In this document: one piece after another, positions 17,416 to 26,094 of the stretch | Layout of the letters: every line of letters begins with the position of its first letter | Position numbering within the stretch: position 1 is the first letter of the stretch | Notes under the pieces: generated by a model | What the model saw: only the letters and a program-made list of their open reading frames with translations | Databases searched by the model: none | What the model was told of the DNA's origin: nothing | Made by a program: the position numbers and the translations under genes | Origin: an uncultured Bacillota bacterium | GTDB taxonomy: Bacteria > Bacillota > Clostridia > Oscillospirales > Oscillospiraceae | DNA: 32,518 nucleotides | Direction of reading: 5' to 3' | Assembly: GCA_947650875.1 (NCBI GenBank) | Contig: CANSXE010000018.1 | Span: forward strand, 1-32,518

Positions 17416-17865
17416 TCAATTCTCTGCCGTTTTCATCAGCCCGTCCAAAAACCGGCAGGCGTTTTTCAGGTCGGTCTCGTCCGGGTGGCCCTTGCAGATG
17501 CCGCCCACCAGCTTAAAGGGTCCGAAGGTGTCGTAGCCCTTGCAGCCGAAGCTGCCCACAATTTGGGCGTCCCTCTCCCGGACCGCCTCCTCGATGGCCT
17601 TTGTCCCGTTGCTGCCCCCGTAGGTGGCCAGAAAAAACACCTTTTTCCCCTGGGGCAGGTTGTTTTTGGCGAACTCCACCACGCTCCGGTGGAATTTCCC
17701 GAAGTAAATGCCCGAAGCGAAGCCGATCAGGTCATAGCCGCTCAGGTCGGCGCTTTTCACCTCCAGGGCGTCCATGAGGGTAACGTCCCGCCCCTGGGCG
17801 ACGGTCTCCGCCAACTTCCTGGTGTTGCCGTGGTGGGCGGAGTAGTAAACGATGGCAGTTTTCAT
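17416..17865 (-). CDS. Flavodoxin family protein
   Basis: 'MKTAIVYYSAHHGNTRKLAETVAQG...DLIGFASGIYFGKFHRSVVEFAKNNLPQGKKVFFLATYGG'. ATG at 17865; the ORF track extends to 17901. Confidence 0.88.
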   Translation of the reverse strand: MKTAIVYYSAHHGNTRKLAETVAQGRDVTLMDALEVKSADLSGYDLIGFASGIYFGKFHRSVVEFAKNNLPQGKKVFFLATYGGSNGTKAIEEAVRERDAQIVGSFGCKGYDTFGPFKLVGGICKGHPDETDLKNACRFLDGLMKTAEN

Positions 17866-17890
17866 AGTGCAGAATCCCCCATTTTGAAGA

Positions 17891-17924
17891 AAAAGCCGCA
17901 AACGAAAACCCGTTTGCGGCTTTT
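17891..17924. terminator. Intrinsic terminator downstream of rpmA
   Basis: 14-bp perfect inverted repeat aaaagccgcaaacg / cgtttgcggctttt, loop aaaacc. Confidence 0.82.
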
Positions 17925-17933
17925 GGACGAATG

Positions 17934-18224
17934 TTACTCCGCGGCGGCCTCTTCCACGATGGAGACCTGCTTGCGGTCCTTGCCCAGGCGCTCGAACTTC
18001 ACGCGGCCGGTCTTCATGGCGAACAGGGTGTCGTCGCTGCCCTTGCCCACGTTGACGCCGGGATGAATGTGGGTGCCCCGCTGGCGGACCAGGATGTTTC
18101 CGGCCAGCACAAACTGACCGTCGCCCCGCTTCACGCCCAGCCGCTTGGCCTTGGAATCACGGCCGTTGCGGGTGGAGCCCACGCCCTTTTTATGGGCGAA
18201 AAACTGTAAACCGATATTCAGCAT
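17934..18224 (-). CDS. rpmA: 50S ribosomal protein L27 with N-terminal cleavage extension
   Basis: '[69 protein letters not shown]'. Confidence 0.97.
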   Translation of the reverse strand: MLNIGLQFFAHKKGVGSTRNGRDSKAKRLGVKRGDGQFVLAGNILVRQRGTHIHPGVNVGKGSDDTLFAMKTGRVKFERLGKDRKQVSIVEEAAAE

Positions 18225-18227
18225 CTC

Positions 18228-18557
18228 TTACACCTCCAAGACGGTAATATTTTCAGGATACTCCTCCGCCAGCTGAACGCAGTGGACCAGCAGCGCGGCC
18301 AGAAGGGTCTGGCAGGTCTTCTCGCTGGTCTGGCTCAGTCCGTTGGGGAGCTTGAGAGAGATGGACGCGTCCCTGTCCCGCACCTTCACCGCGGCCTCCA
18401 GCCCCAGCACGTCGTTCACGGCGCACTCGATAAGGCGGATGGCGCTGGTCAGGGCGGCGCAGACGATGTCCTCCCCCTGGGGGGCGTAGCCGCTGTGGCC
18501 CTTCATCTCCAGGCCGGTGAGGCGGCTGCCCTCAGAATAAAAGGTTACGGTGGTCAT
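18228..18557 (-). CDS. prp: Ribosomal-processing cysteine protease Prp
   Basis: Between rpmA and rplU; 'LEMKGHSGYAPQGEDIVCAALTSAIRLIECAVNDVLG' (conserved GHSGYA...DIVCAA). Confidence 0.93.
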   Translation of the reverse strand: MTTVTFYSEGSRLTGLEMKGHSGYAPQGEDIVCAALTSAIRLIECAVNDVLGLEAAVKVRDRDASISLKLPNGLSQTSEKTCQTLLAALLVHCVQLAEEYPENITVLEV

Positions 18558-18868
18558 CAGGCCTTGATGGCGCCGATCTCCACCTTGGTGTAGGGCTGAC
18601 GGTGGCCCTGGCGCTTACGGTAGCCCTTCTTGGGGGTGTACTTGAAGATGCGGATCTTCTTGCCCTTGCCGTTCTTGACCACGGTGGCGGCCACAGAAGC
18701 GCCCTCCACGGTGGGAGCGCCGAAGGTGGCCTTGTCGCCGTCCAGAACTGCCAGCACCTGGTCGAAGGTGATGGACTGGCCGGCCTCGGCCTCCAGCTTC
18801 TCGATGAACAGGGTGTCGCCCTGAGCCACCTTATACTGCTTGCCGCCGGTTACAATGATTGCCTGCAT
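18557..18868 (-). CDS. rplU: 50S ribosomal protein L21
   Basis: '[41 protein letters not shown]...[19 protein letters not shown]'; start MQAII at 18868 with AAGGAG RBS. Confidence 0.97.
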   Translation of the reverse strand: MQAIIVTGGKQYKVAQGDTLFIEKLEAEAGQSITFDQVLAVLDGDKATFGAPTVEGASVAATVVKNGKGKKIRIFKYTPKKGYRKRQGHRQPYTKVEIGAIKA

Positions 18869-18943
18869 AGTATTCAACTCCTTTATTACGGGCTCGCTCT
18901 TGCAGGCGGGGCTCTCCCTCTTGACAGCCTGTCTCGATGCGGC
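18869..18943 (-). ncRNA. Candidate L21-type ribosomal-protein leader (5' UTR of rplU)
   Basis: About 75 nt between predicted TSS and rplU ATG, with short self-complementary elements (gacaggctgtc; gggagagcccc). Position matches known L21 leaders; fold not computed. Confidence 0.3.
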
Positions 18944-18949
18944 TTTAAT

Positions 18950-18978
18950 ATTTTACCAATGGGACAGGCAGTTGTCAA
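18950..18978 (-). promoter_or_regulatory. Sigma-A promoter of rplU-prp-rpmA
   Basis: Minus strand: TTGACA (18973-18978), 17-nt spacer, TAAAAT (18950-18955). Confidence 0.85.
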
Positions 18979-19036
18979 GGGGTTTTCGATATTTTTCTGT
19001 AAGGGCGCACAATTCTCTCCCACAAACGAGAATCAC

Positions 19037-19065
19037 TTGCATTAGTTGAAATTATGTGCTACAAT
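19037..19065 (+). promoter_or_regulatory. Sigma-A-type promoter
   Basis: TTGCAT (19037-19042), 17-nt spacer, TACAAT (19060-19065). Overlaps the first in-track Met at 19054, favouring the ATG at 19090. Confidence 0.65.
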
Positions 19066-19089
19066 GATGCAGAGAAAGGCGGTGTTCAT

Positions 19090-19455
19090 ATGAAATTCAA
19101 GCCGGAGCTAACCGGCGCTGTCCTGCCCGCAGAGGTACTGGAGCAGGACTACGCTCAGGCCCGCAGCATGGGCAAGGTGTATCTGGGGGAGGTCTGCCTG
19201 TACCTTCGCAAATTTTCCGGCGTCTCCTACCTGCCATACAGCCAGATTACCCGGGCCTGGCTGCGTCAGGAGGAGGTCAAGGCCCGGATGTGCTGCGCCA
19301 CCGCCAACTTCGACCAGTTTTATGTGGTGTTAGCCTGCGCCGACGGCCAGGAGCGCCGCGGCCAGGTGCTAGACAAGCCCACCGGCCAGCAGTGCCTGGA
19401 CCACATCGCCGCCCGGAACCCAAAGGCAGCTATCGGTTATGTGAAACCGGTCTAA
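19090..19455 (+). CDS. Hypothetical protein, 121 aa
   Basis: ATG 'MKFKPELTGAVLPAEVL' with upstream 'aaaggcggtg' RBS and promoter; terminator downstream. Confidence 0.7.
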   Translation: MKFKPELTGAVLPAEVLEQDYAQARSMGKVYLGEVCLYLRKFSGVSYLPYSQITRAWLRQEEVKARMCCATANFDQFYVVLACADGQERRGQVLDKPTGQQCLDHIAARNPKAAIGYVKPV

Positions 19456-19504
19456 TCTCCCCGTATCGCCGCAGTCTTTTATCAAACCGCCCCCTTTACA
19501 ATCC

Positions 19505-19537
19505 CTGCGGGCTCAGACTGACTGTCTGAGCCCGCAG
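19505..19537. terminator. Intrinsic terminator
   Basis: 13-bp perfect inverted repeat ctgcgggctcaga / tctgagcccgcag followed by cttttc; lies between the + hypothetical gene and the - spoIVB remnant. Confidence 0.75.
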
Positions 19538-19546
19538 CTTTTCATG

Positions 19547-19689
19547 TTACTGCTCCAGCTGATGTTCGCCCACCGCCTGCTTCAGCATGTTCTCCGCCAA
19601 AATGCCGTAACCTCTGGTGGGGTCGTTAACCAAAACGTGGGTCACAGCCCCCACCAGTCTCCCGTTCTGGAGGATGGGCGAGCCGCTCA
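19547..19689 (-). pseudogene. spoIVB: Detached 3' end of spoIVB (left copy)
   Basis: Reverse strand encodes [46 protein letters not shown], matching the C-terminus of the intact spoIVB at 28902..30014 except the last residues. Homology stops at 19689. Confidence 0.92.
19565..19689. repeat. Left copy of 125-bp direct repeat flanking the island (attL-like)
   Basis: Aligns without gaps to 28908..29032 at constant offset 9343; four mismatches seen (19568, 19628, 19658, 19660). Confidence 0.9.
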
Positions 19690-19760
19690 CAAGTGATGTC
19701 AACATGGGGCAACAATTCTTAACAAAATCTTATCTCTATCTCCTGGCATCCACAGCCGGA

Positions 19761-22004
19761 TTATGAACAAAATGTGAATGTAGCATCACCGGTTTTATGC
19801 CACTTAACTTCGCCTGCCGACACATTTGCAGCTCTACAAAGGTTCTTCATACGTGTACACTTGCTTGGTGTATTTGCATGCGTTTCTATGTAGTACAATT
19901 TCCCTCTTACTGTTACTGTAAAGGTTCCGGTTCCCTGAGAGAATCCATCATCACTTGGATGTAGCCAGCCTCTGCACTTATCTAAAATTGTCTTTTCCAG
20001 TTCAGGATAATGATTCATAACATAGGACGCAATTGTAACAAGTGCCTTGGCATCTGTTTCGACATTCACCCGACTTCCAGCCAACACAACATAATTGGCT
20101 GAAGGATCATTGAAATCAAATTTTACCTGATGAAGTTCCATTTTCGATATCAGCTGTTTAATCTGCTCATGAATTTTCCCCTCAAGCTGCGGACTCGCTT
20201 CAGGGGTAAAATAAGCTTTTATTGCAGTAATTATATTACTATAAAGCTCCTCTCCTTTAAAAAGGTTAGAATTAATTTCTTTTTCCGCTGCTGTCTCCTT
20301 CGCAACCGTAACCACCAGTTCAGCAAAGTCTCCCATCAATTCTGTAAGATTTGCCGGGATATTAGCAGAGAAGCCGGAATAGTCCGGTAAGTACTTATTG
20401 TTGACCAAGGTGGTTTGAAAACCATTATATATTTGTGTAACAACCGCAGTAAAATACCATTTCCCATTTTTGATGGTATTTAAAATCTCTCGGTCATCAC
20501 TGCTGAATTTTCGCATTGCATCTTCATAAGCTGTCGCAAGCCGGTGAGCAAACCAGATCGCGCGATAATCACGGTTTATAATCGCATTCATATCTTCGCT
20601 TTCTTTCTCCTCCACCCAGTCGCTGGAAAACAATTCTTGGTAAGAAAAAACAACATTTCCATCCTCGTCACTTCTGGTTTCCAACAGTTTGTTGCGGCTG
20701 CTACTTCTAGCAACACCCGGTCGGTTGGCACAAGCCAATCTAGCCCGGGCAAAGGGAGTCAATTCCATACTTTTGTAGAAATTAGCCATCTCCCCCTGAC
20801 GGACCAGCATAAACGGAGGGTCCTGCGAATTGCGCAGACAGTCTATAAGTTTCTGCACAGTTGGAGCAGTAAAAGCAATGTCATCAGTTCGAATAGGTTT
20901 TTGCCGGTTCAAGGCTACGCTAATGTCTCTGGCCAATTGCTCTGCTCGCTCTACATCTTCGGATGTTATATTGATAACACGCACCAATACCCGCGCCAAT
21001 GTTTTCGCACGTTTCAACTCATCTTCGTAGTGGCTCTTTTCAGGCGGTTTGCAATGATCTATTTGGTATTCCAGCCCAAAAAAATATCGAGCTGCGGTTG
21101 TAATAGTCTGCGCCCCGTTAACAACAGAGAAATCCGGTTGCATGATAGGATCGATTTTTCCCAGAAAAACTGACTTTGCTCCTCGGACAGATGTGGGTGA
21201 GTTTCGAATCAAAATCGTCACCCCATTATTTTTAAACCAGAAGTGTTGAGGTTCTTTCTGCAATGTTTGTCGAATGGATTGTTCCACTCCCAAGGTTTCA
21301 CGAATCCCAAAGCGGACATTATTTTGGAACAGCATATCCCCAATTAGGTTATATCGCTGCACTAATTGAAATAGATCTACGGTAAACACCTGAGCCTGAA
21401 TCTCATCTCTCGCTTTAAAGGTTGTGTCTCTAGTAATATTTCGGTCAAGTGGTGGTTCCTGAAACATATCCAGGCAATGGAGATCCGTCAGCCAAATATC
21501 CCGCTTTGAATGCTCGTGAATTAACACAAAATTACTGAATAAGGTAAATTTTCGATTCTTTAAATTCGGATTTTCAGGTCCTCTTTTGCTGGCCTCAATT
21601 TTGATCTGTTTCTTCATCATTTTTAGCGCGTTTGCACTGTATAGATTTTCCAGTTCAATTCGTTTTTTCATATCATGAACAAAGAAAATTAACTGAACAC
21701 TTTTAGTAGACGGTTCTAAGAAAACTTGAACCGCTTCATTCAGAAGCTTTTCCTGCAAGATAGCAATATCATCCTTCATTGATACAAAAATCAGTTTGTT
21801 TTCATCATCCTCCTGTGTAATTCCCAACACGTTTGAACCAATAATGTATTCTTGGTTATTGTCAGTCAACAAGTTCAGATTGCGCAGATTTTGGGTGTCC
21901 TTATCCCAGTCGGTCCCGCTGTCAATACCTTGGTTCTCTAAAATCATGCGAATAGAGGAAATAATTTGATTCCGTCTATTTATATTCTCTCTTATGCGGC
22001 CCAT
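19761..22004 (-). CDS. AIPR (abortive phage infection protein-like) family protein
   Basis: 'FWFKNNGVTILIRNSPTSVRGAKSVFLGKIDPIMQPDFSVVNGAQTITTAARYF', 'LARVLVRVINI...RDISVALNRQKPIRTDDI', matching the AIPR core (FWFKNNGIT...VNGAQT...N.Q..I). 'gagaaaggaaaacgct' RBS. Confidence 0.85.
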   Translation of the reverse strand: MGRIRENINRRNQIISSIRMILENQGIDSGTDWDKDTQNLRNLNLLTDNNQEYIIGSNVLGITQEDDENKLIFVSMKDDIAILQEKLLNEAVQVFLEPSTKSVQLIFFVHDMKKRIELENLYSANALKMMKKQIKIEASKRGPENPNLKNRKFTLFSNFVLIHEHSKRDIWLTDLHCLDMFQEPPLDRNITRDTTFKARDEIQAQVFTVDLFQLVQRYNLIGDMLFQNNVRFGIRETLGVEQSIRQTLQKEPQHFWFKNNGVTILIRNSPTSVRGAKSVFLGKIDPIMQPDFSVVNGAQTITTAARYFFGLEYQIDHCKPPEKSHYEDELKRAKTLARVLVRVINITSEDVERAEQLARDISVALNRQKPIRTDDIAFTAPTVQKLIDCLRNSQDPPFMLVRQGEMANFYKSMELTPFARARLACANRPGVARSSSRNKLLETRSDEDGNVVFSYQELFSSDWVEEKESEDMNAIINRDYRAIWFAHRLATAYEDAMRKFSSDDREILNTIKNGKWYFTAVVTQIYNGFQTTLVNNKYLPDYSGFSANIPANLTELMGDFAELVVTVAKETAAEKEINSNLFKGEELYSNIITAIKAYFTPEASPQLEGKIHEQIKQLISKMELHQVKFDFNDPSANYVVLAGSRVNVETDAKALVTIASYVMNHYPELEKTILDKCRGWLHPSDDGFSQGTGTFTVTVRGKLYYIETHANTPSKCTRMKNLCRAANVSAGEVKWHKTGDATFTFCS

Positions 22005-22046
22005 AGCGTTTTCCTTTCTCTGTCTATATCAAAAAGAGATTTGTTC

Positions 22047-23204
22047 TTAATCAGCAATGTTGGGGGCAACCTCAATTTTCAATTCATCGATGATAAATTC
22101 ACCCAACCCGTATTGATTTGCACATTGGTAGAAATCATCCAGTTGAGCATTATATTGAAGAATGATATCATTGATTTGTATTTTATCAATTTCTTTTGAA
22201 TACCGGTCGGAATTCCTCTCCAACTGCAAAAGGCCCTCTTGATAACTCTTAATTACCCGCTCAATATGCCTCAAAACCATTGGCATCTTCTCAGGGCAGT
22301 CTTCTTGCACCGAAATGGCATAGTCTAAATAATAGTCCAGTTCATCTTCCAACCGTCCCATGGTATAATGAAGCTCATTTGCAAATGTAAAGTCTTGTGC
22401 ATTCAGATAGTGGCTTTTTTGGATCAGTTCTTGAACAGAATTGTTTATTTCCGGATAGATACTCCCGGTGTGTATTCCGAACATTTGCTTGAGTTGTTTC
22501 CGAATTACAGGCTTCGCGTTTTTTGGAATACGGATTCCATAAAACATTCCGGATGGCAGTTCCTCCATCTCATCTCCCTGAAACATGATAAACGCGCCCT
22601 GCTGTGCAATGATCCGCCGATTGCTCTTTGCGTGATCCAATAATTTATGGTTTTTTTGAAACAGTGGCTCCTGAATCCAACTAGGCTCACGATTGACAAT
22701 GGCATCATAATTCTCAATAATATTAGGGGAACTAGGACTAAATACCTCATTTGCAAAGAATACAAATACCATACCGTCCCGATCGTCATATTCTTCCTCT
22801 TCACGGTGATAAAACGGTGTCACCGCAAAATAAAGAGCAATCAAACAGTTATAGGATACATCTAACAACCGGCTGGGAAATTCTCCGTGTTGTGCGTCAA
22901 TAGCGTTATCAAGGTAGCAACGCTCACCTGTAAATTTATTCTGCCGCATAGAACCAAACAAATTCTTTTCAAAAAACTTGTTTTTAGCCAATATGTCGGA
23001 TCGAAACAAAAACGGTTTGCATGGTGTCGGGTAAATATCCGGCTCACCCCTAAAAACACAGATATACTTTTCAGAGTCTCTCGTTTTGATATAACTATTC
23101 ACTTGTTTGATAAAGGTTGGGATATCTTTTATCCTTCTGTCATCATCTGTAATTTTCTTCAGATAAGGATCCTTTGGCAGTGCGTTGACATCAGCCGGGT
23201 TCAT
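22047..23204 (-). CDS. FRG-domain protein
   Basis: 'FIKQVNSYIKTRDSEKYICVFRGEPDIYPTPCKPFLFRSDILAKNKFFEKNLF...AQHGEFPSRLLDVSYNCLIALYFAV' (FRG motif and 'QHGxPTRLLDxxxNPLxALYFA'-like core). ATG at 23204 has GGGAGG; the ORF track extends to 23240. Confidence 0.85.
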   Translation of the reverse strand: MNPADVNALPKDPYLKKITDDDRRIKDIPTFIKQVNSYIKTRDSEKYICVFRGEPDIYPTPCKPFLFRSDILAKNKFFEKNLFGSMRQNKFTGERCYLDNAIDAQHGEFPSRLLDVSYNCLIALYFAVTPFYHREEEEYDDRDGMVFVFFANEVFSPSSPNIIENYDAIVNREPSWIQEPLFQKNHKLLDHAKSNRRIIAQQGAFIMFQGDEMEELPSGMFYGIRIPKNAKPVIRKQLKQMFGIHTGSIYPEINNSVQELIQKSHYLNAQDFTFANELHYTMGRLEDELDYYLDYAISVQEDCPEKMPMVLRHIERVIKSYQEGLLQLERNSDRYSKEIDKIQINDIILQYNAQLDDFYQCANQYGLGEFIIDELKIEVAPNIAD

Positions 23205-23289
23205 CAGTGGCGTACCTCCCGTTCTTTTCTTGGATTTCATTATTATGCCAAATAAAGCGCCGACTCATTCAAATCACTCTAAAATACTT

Positions 23290-24858
23290 TTATATACTTA
23301 ATCGTCGTTTCATCAATGTTTGGCGTATGATATTCAAACGTTCAATCACATCTGACTCCAATCGTGTTACCAACGTTCGTTCATTTACATAGGAAACAAT
23401 ATCTAATATCGGACGTTTTTCCCGAAACATACGGTCAAGCACCTCTACATCGCTTTGTTCAATCTTTGTATATGGAAGTGCAAGGTCCTTAAACTCGCTG
23501 GGAGTCAGTTCAAGCACTCCCCCTCCATAATATCGTCCATTAAACTCACACAGCGCCAATGTCAATGAATTATAGAAGCAGAATACCACACTAGCCGCAT
23601 CGTAAGTCTCCACCAAACGAATATGGTATCCTGCATCTGTAGTATGAATCTGTTTTTCGTTGATATAAAGGTGAGGAAGTCTGTCTGACCGTTTAAAAAA
23701 GAACACGTCGCCATAATTGACAATCGGAACACCATACCAAGGAGTACGCCTGCTACACTTATGGCGTTCTTTCAATTTGACTTGATTTGTCTTTTCCTCA
23801 CCAACTCGTTCTAAATATTCCAACACCTTTTGCGGTATATCATCGCACTGTGACAGGTTCAGTAAAAAGACCGGTACATCCTGATTTTGTAATGTTTGAA
23901 ACAGGATATCATTGAAAAAAATGGTATTCTGTTTAATGAAAGAACTCTTTTGAAGGATAGGTAATACACAATTCTGAGCCTGATGCTCAGTTACAAAGGT
24001 CTGATTGACTATAAAATACTTATTACCTCCTGTAACGATTCCTGGAGCACAAGGACCAAGCTGATTCATTTTTATACAATCTGCCGCGCACACTTTAAGT
24101 AGCTCAATATCCTCGTCGTTCAACACTGCATTTGACCATTTTTTCAAAGGCTTATTTATTTCAATCCGGCTTACTTTAAAGGGGGTACAATCTTTCGGGG
24201 AGTGATAACAGTAATATTCAATATATGGCACCGCATTTTCACGATTTGACAAATAGACCAAACAAGTTTTTTGTTCAATATCTGAAAAGATATCTGTTTC
24301 AAAGGTAAATATTTTAATATGATTAAATTTCCCCTCCAAATACAGCCGAAGTTTTTCTGCGTACTGAACCTGAAGGAATTCCATCGGCAGAACATAAAAA
24401 ATCGTTCCGCCCTGTTTCAGTAGCTTTACTGCCCCCACCAAAAAAGCTCCCCAGAGATTCTGCATAACAGCCGTATTAATACCTTCAGCCTCAAAAAGAG
24501 ATTTCCCTTTCTCTATCGCAGACTTTTCCATATTTTTCAAATTTATATAAGGTGGATTTCCAATGATTAACTGATAACGGCACTCACAAGCATCTACGTA
24601 ATCCAAAAAATCTGCTGTCAAATACCGGACTTTTGAAGAATTAATCCGACTACTCATATCCTGCACTTTATCCTCAAATAACTCCACTGCATCAATATGA
24701 CAGTCTTCTTGAGACAACAATGCAGGTAAAAAGCGGCCATCTCCTGCGGATGGCTCCAATGTACACTGAAAGGTTTGGCCTTGTAAAACCAAAAAATGAA
24801 CCATAAACTCTACAATATCCAAAGGAGTATAGTAGGAACCTGTTTTCTTATCATCCAC
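23290..24858 (-). CDS. N6-adenine DNA methyltransferase (Eco57I/TaqI-like, gamma-type motif order)
   Basis: Motif X 'TGSYYTPLDIVEFMV', motif I 'LEPSAGDGRFLPALL', motif IV 'IIGNPPYINLKNME'; C-terminal TRD-like region 'GIVTGGNKYFIVNQTFV'. Confidence 0.9.
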   Translation of the reverse strand: MDDKKTGSYYTPLDIVEFMVHFLVLQGQTFQCTLEPSAGDGRFLPALLSQEDCHIDAVELFEDKVQDMSSRINSSKVRYLTADFLDYVDACECRYQLIIGNPPYINLKNMEKSAIEKGKSLFEAEGINTAVMQNLWGAFLVGAVKLLKQGGTIFYVLPMEFLQVQYAEKLRLYLEGKFNHIKIFTFETDIFSDIEQKTCLVYLSNRENAVPYIEYYCYHSPKDCTPFKVSRIEINKPLKKWSNAVLNDEDIELLKVCAADCIKMNQLGPCAPGIVTGGNKYFIVNQTFVTEHQAQNCVLPILQKSSFIKQNTIFFNDILFQTLQNQDVPVFLLNLSQCDDIPQKVLEYLERVGEEKTNQVKLKERHKCSRRTPWYGVPIVNYGDVFFFKRSDRLPHLYINEKQIHTTDAGYHIRLVETYDAASVVFCFYNSLTLALCEFNGRYYGGGVLELTPSEFKDLALPYTKIEQSDVEVLDRMFREKRPILDIVSYVNERTLVTRLESDVIERLNIIRQTLMKRRLSI

Positions 24859-24866
24859 CTATGTAT

Positions 24867-25448
24867 CTACTCCTTTTCGATATACATCGCATCTAAAATT
24901 CTGTTCAATATGATATCCGCTTCAACATAATACCGATATCCGTCCAAGCTTAGAGAGCCCTCTATATGTTTTCTCCGCATTTCCTCAATTTGCTGCCGCA
25001 GCTGATCTACTTTCCAAAATAGCTCCGTCTTGCGCAGATGGAAATTCAGCAATCTGCACATCTGCTTTCCCAATTCTGTCTTTCCCTCTATCCGCCCGTT
25101 TTGATTACGAAACAAATGTAGGTCAAACTCACTGGAAGCAGGGTCAACAAAACCAACATCCCCTCGATAAGGAACCGCCTTATTTTTTGTAGGCCATTGA
25201 TCTGATTTAATCAGATTGCACTTGGGACATGACCAAACAAAATTGGAATAATCCTTGACCCGGTCCTTATCCAAATTTCGAGGGACAAAATGGTCCACAT
25301 GGAACCGTTCCCGCAACCCGACTCCATTTTTTCCGCAGTAGCCGCACAAACCTTTGAAATCCGCTTCCAACATTTCGCGAGCGCTTTGCTGAGTGATTTC
25401 GTTGACATGGGTGCGGCGCAGAATTTTTATCTTTCCGTGTACTCTCAT
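24867..25448 (-). CDS. HNH endonuclease
   Basis: 'CGYCGKNGVGLRERFHVDHFVPRNLDKDRVKDYSNFVWSCPKCNLIKSDQWP': CxxC, HVDH, N, CxxCN..K all present. Confidence 0.9.
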   Translation of the reverse strand: MRVHGKIKILRRTHVNEITQQSAREMLEADFKGLCGYCGKNGVGLRERFHVDHFVPRNLDKDRVKDYSNFVWSCPKCNLIKSDQWPTKNKAVPYRGDVGFVDPASSEFDLHLFRNQNGRIEGKTELGKQMCRLLNFHLRKTELFWKVDQLRQQIEEMRRKHIEGSLSLDGYRYYVEADIILNRILDAMYIEKE

Positions 25449-25461
25449 ATCTCTATTTCCT

Positions 25462-26094
25462 TTATTCTTTTTGCAGAATCATATTTCCCAATTGAAGAAG
25501 GTCATCCAATTTCTGCTCAAAATCCGACTGTAATGCTGTATCTGATAACTTCTCTACCATTCCATAAGAGGAAAGCGCATGATACAGCCGACAAAACTCC
25601 TCCTCTTCTGGAACAGAAAGAACTCTGGACTTTTTCTTATCCAGCAGTTCCTCATATTCCTTGCATTTCAACTCCCGTCTGCTCTGATAAACTTCTGCAC
25701 AATTCTTTAATTGCTCAACAAATTTTTGGAACTGTTCCGTCCTGTCGGGATCATCGGCCTCAGTATCAAAAATTTCTTTGCTGTATATCTGGTTATCAAT
25801 TACTAGTTTATCAGTAATATGTGTTCTCTCTGCAGAAGTCAGGATAAAACAAGTCATATCCGGTATTTCGTCATTGATATAACTGATCAGTGCACTGCCA
25901 TTAAATCCGATCGTACTGGCCATTTTGTAATCGATCAAGAGGACTTCGACCTGATTCTTATAGATTTGTTCAATGTAATCCGCTTTCTGAGTCCCAACCT
26001 CAAACGGAATCAGCTCAATCTGAAACCGTCGGAGTTTTCTTTCATAGTTTTCAACCTGATCCAACACGTCATCAATATATCCCACTTTAATCAT
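25462..26094 (-). CDS. Receiver-only response-regulator-like protein
   Basis: 'MIKVGYIDDVLDQ' (acidic pair), 'EVLLIDYKMAS' (phospho-acceptor Asp), 'FILTSAE' (Thr/Ser), 'YSKEIF' (Lys); C-terminus helical/charged with no DNA-binding motif recognised. Confidence 0.75.
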   Translation of the reverse strand: MIKVGYIDDVLDQVENYERKLRRFQIELIPFEVGTQKADYIEQIYKNQVEVLLIDYKMASTIGFNGSALISYINDEIPDMTCFILTSAERTHITDKLVIDNQIYSKEIFDTEADDPDRTEQFQKFVEQLKNCAEVYQSRRELKCKEYEELLDKKKSRVLSVPEEEEFCRLYHALSSYGMVEKLSDTALQSDFEQKLDDLLQLGNMILQKE

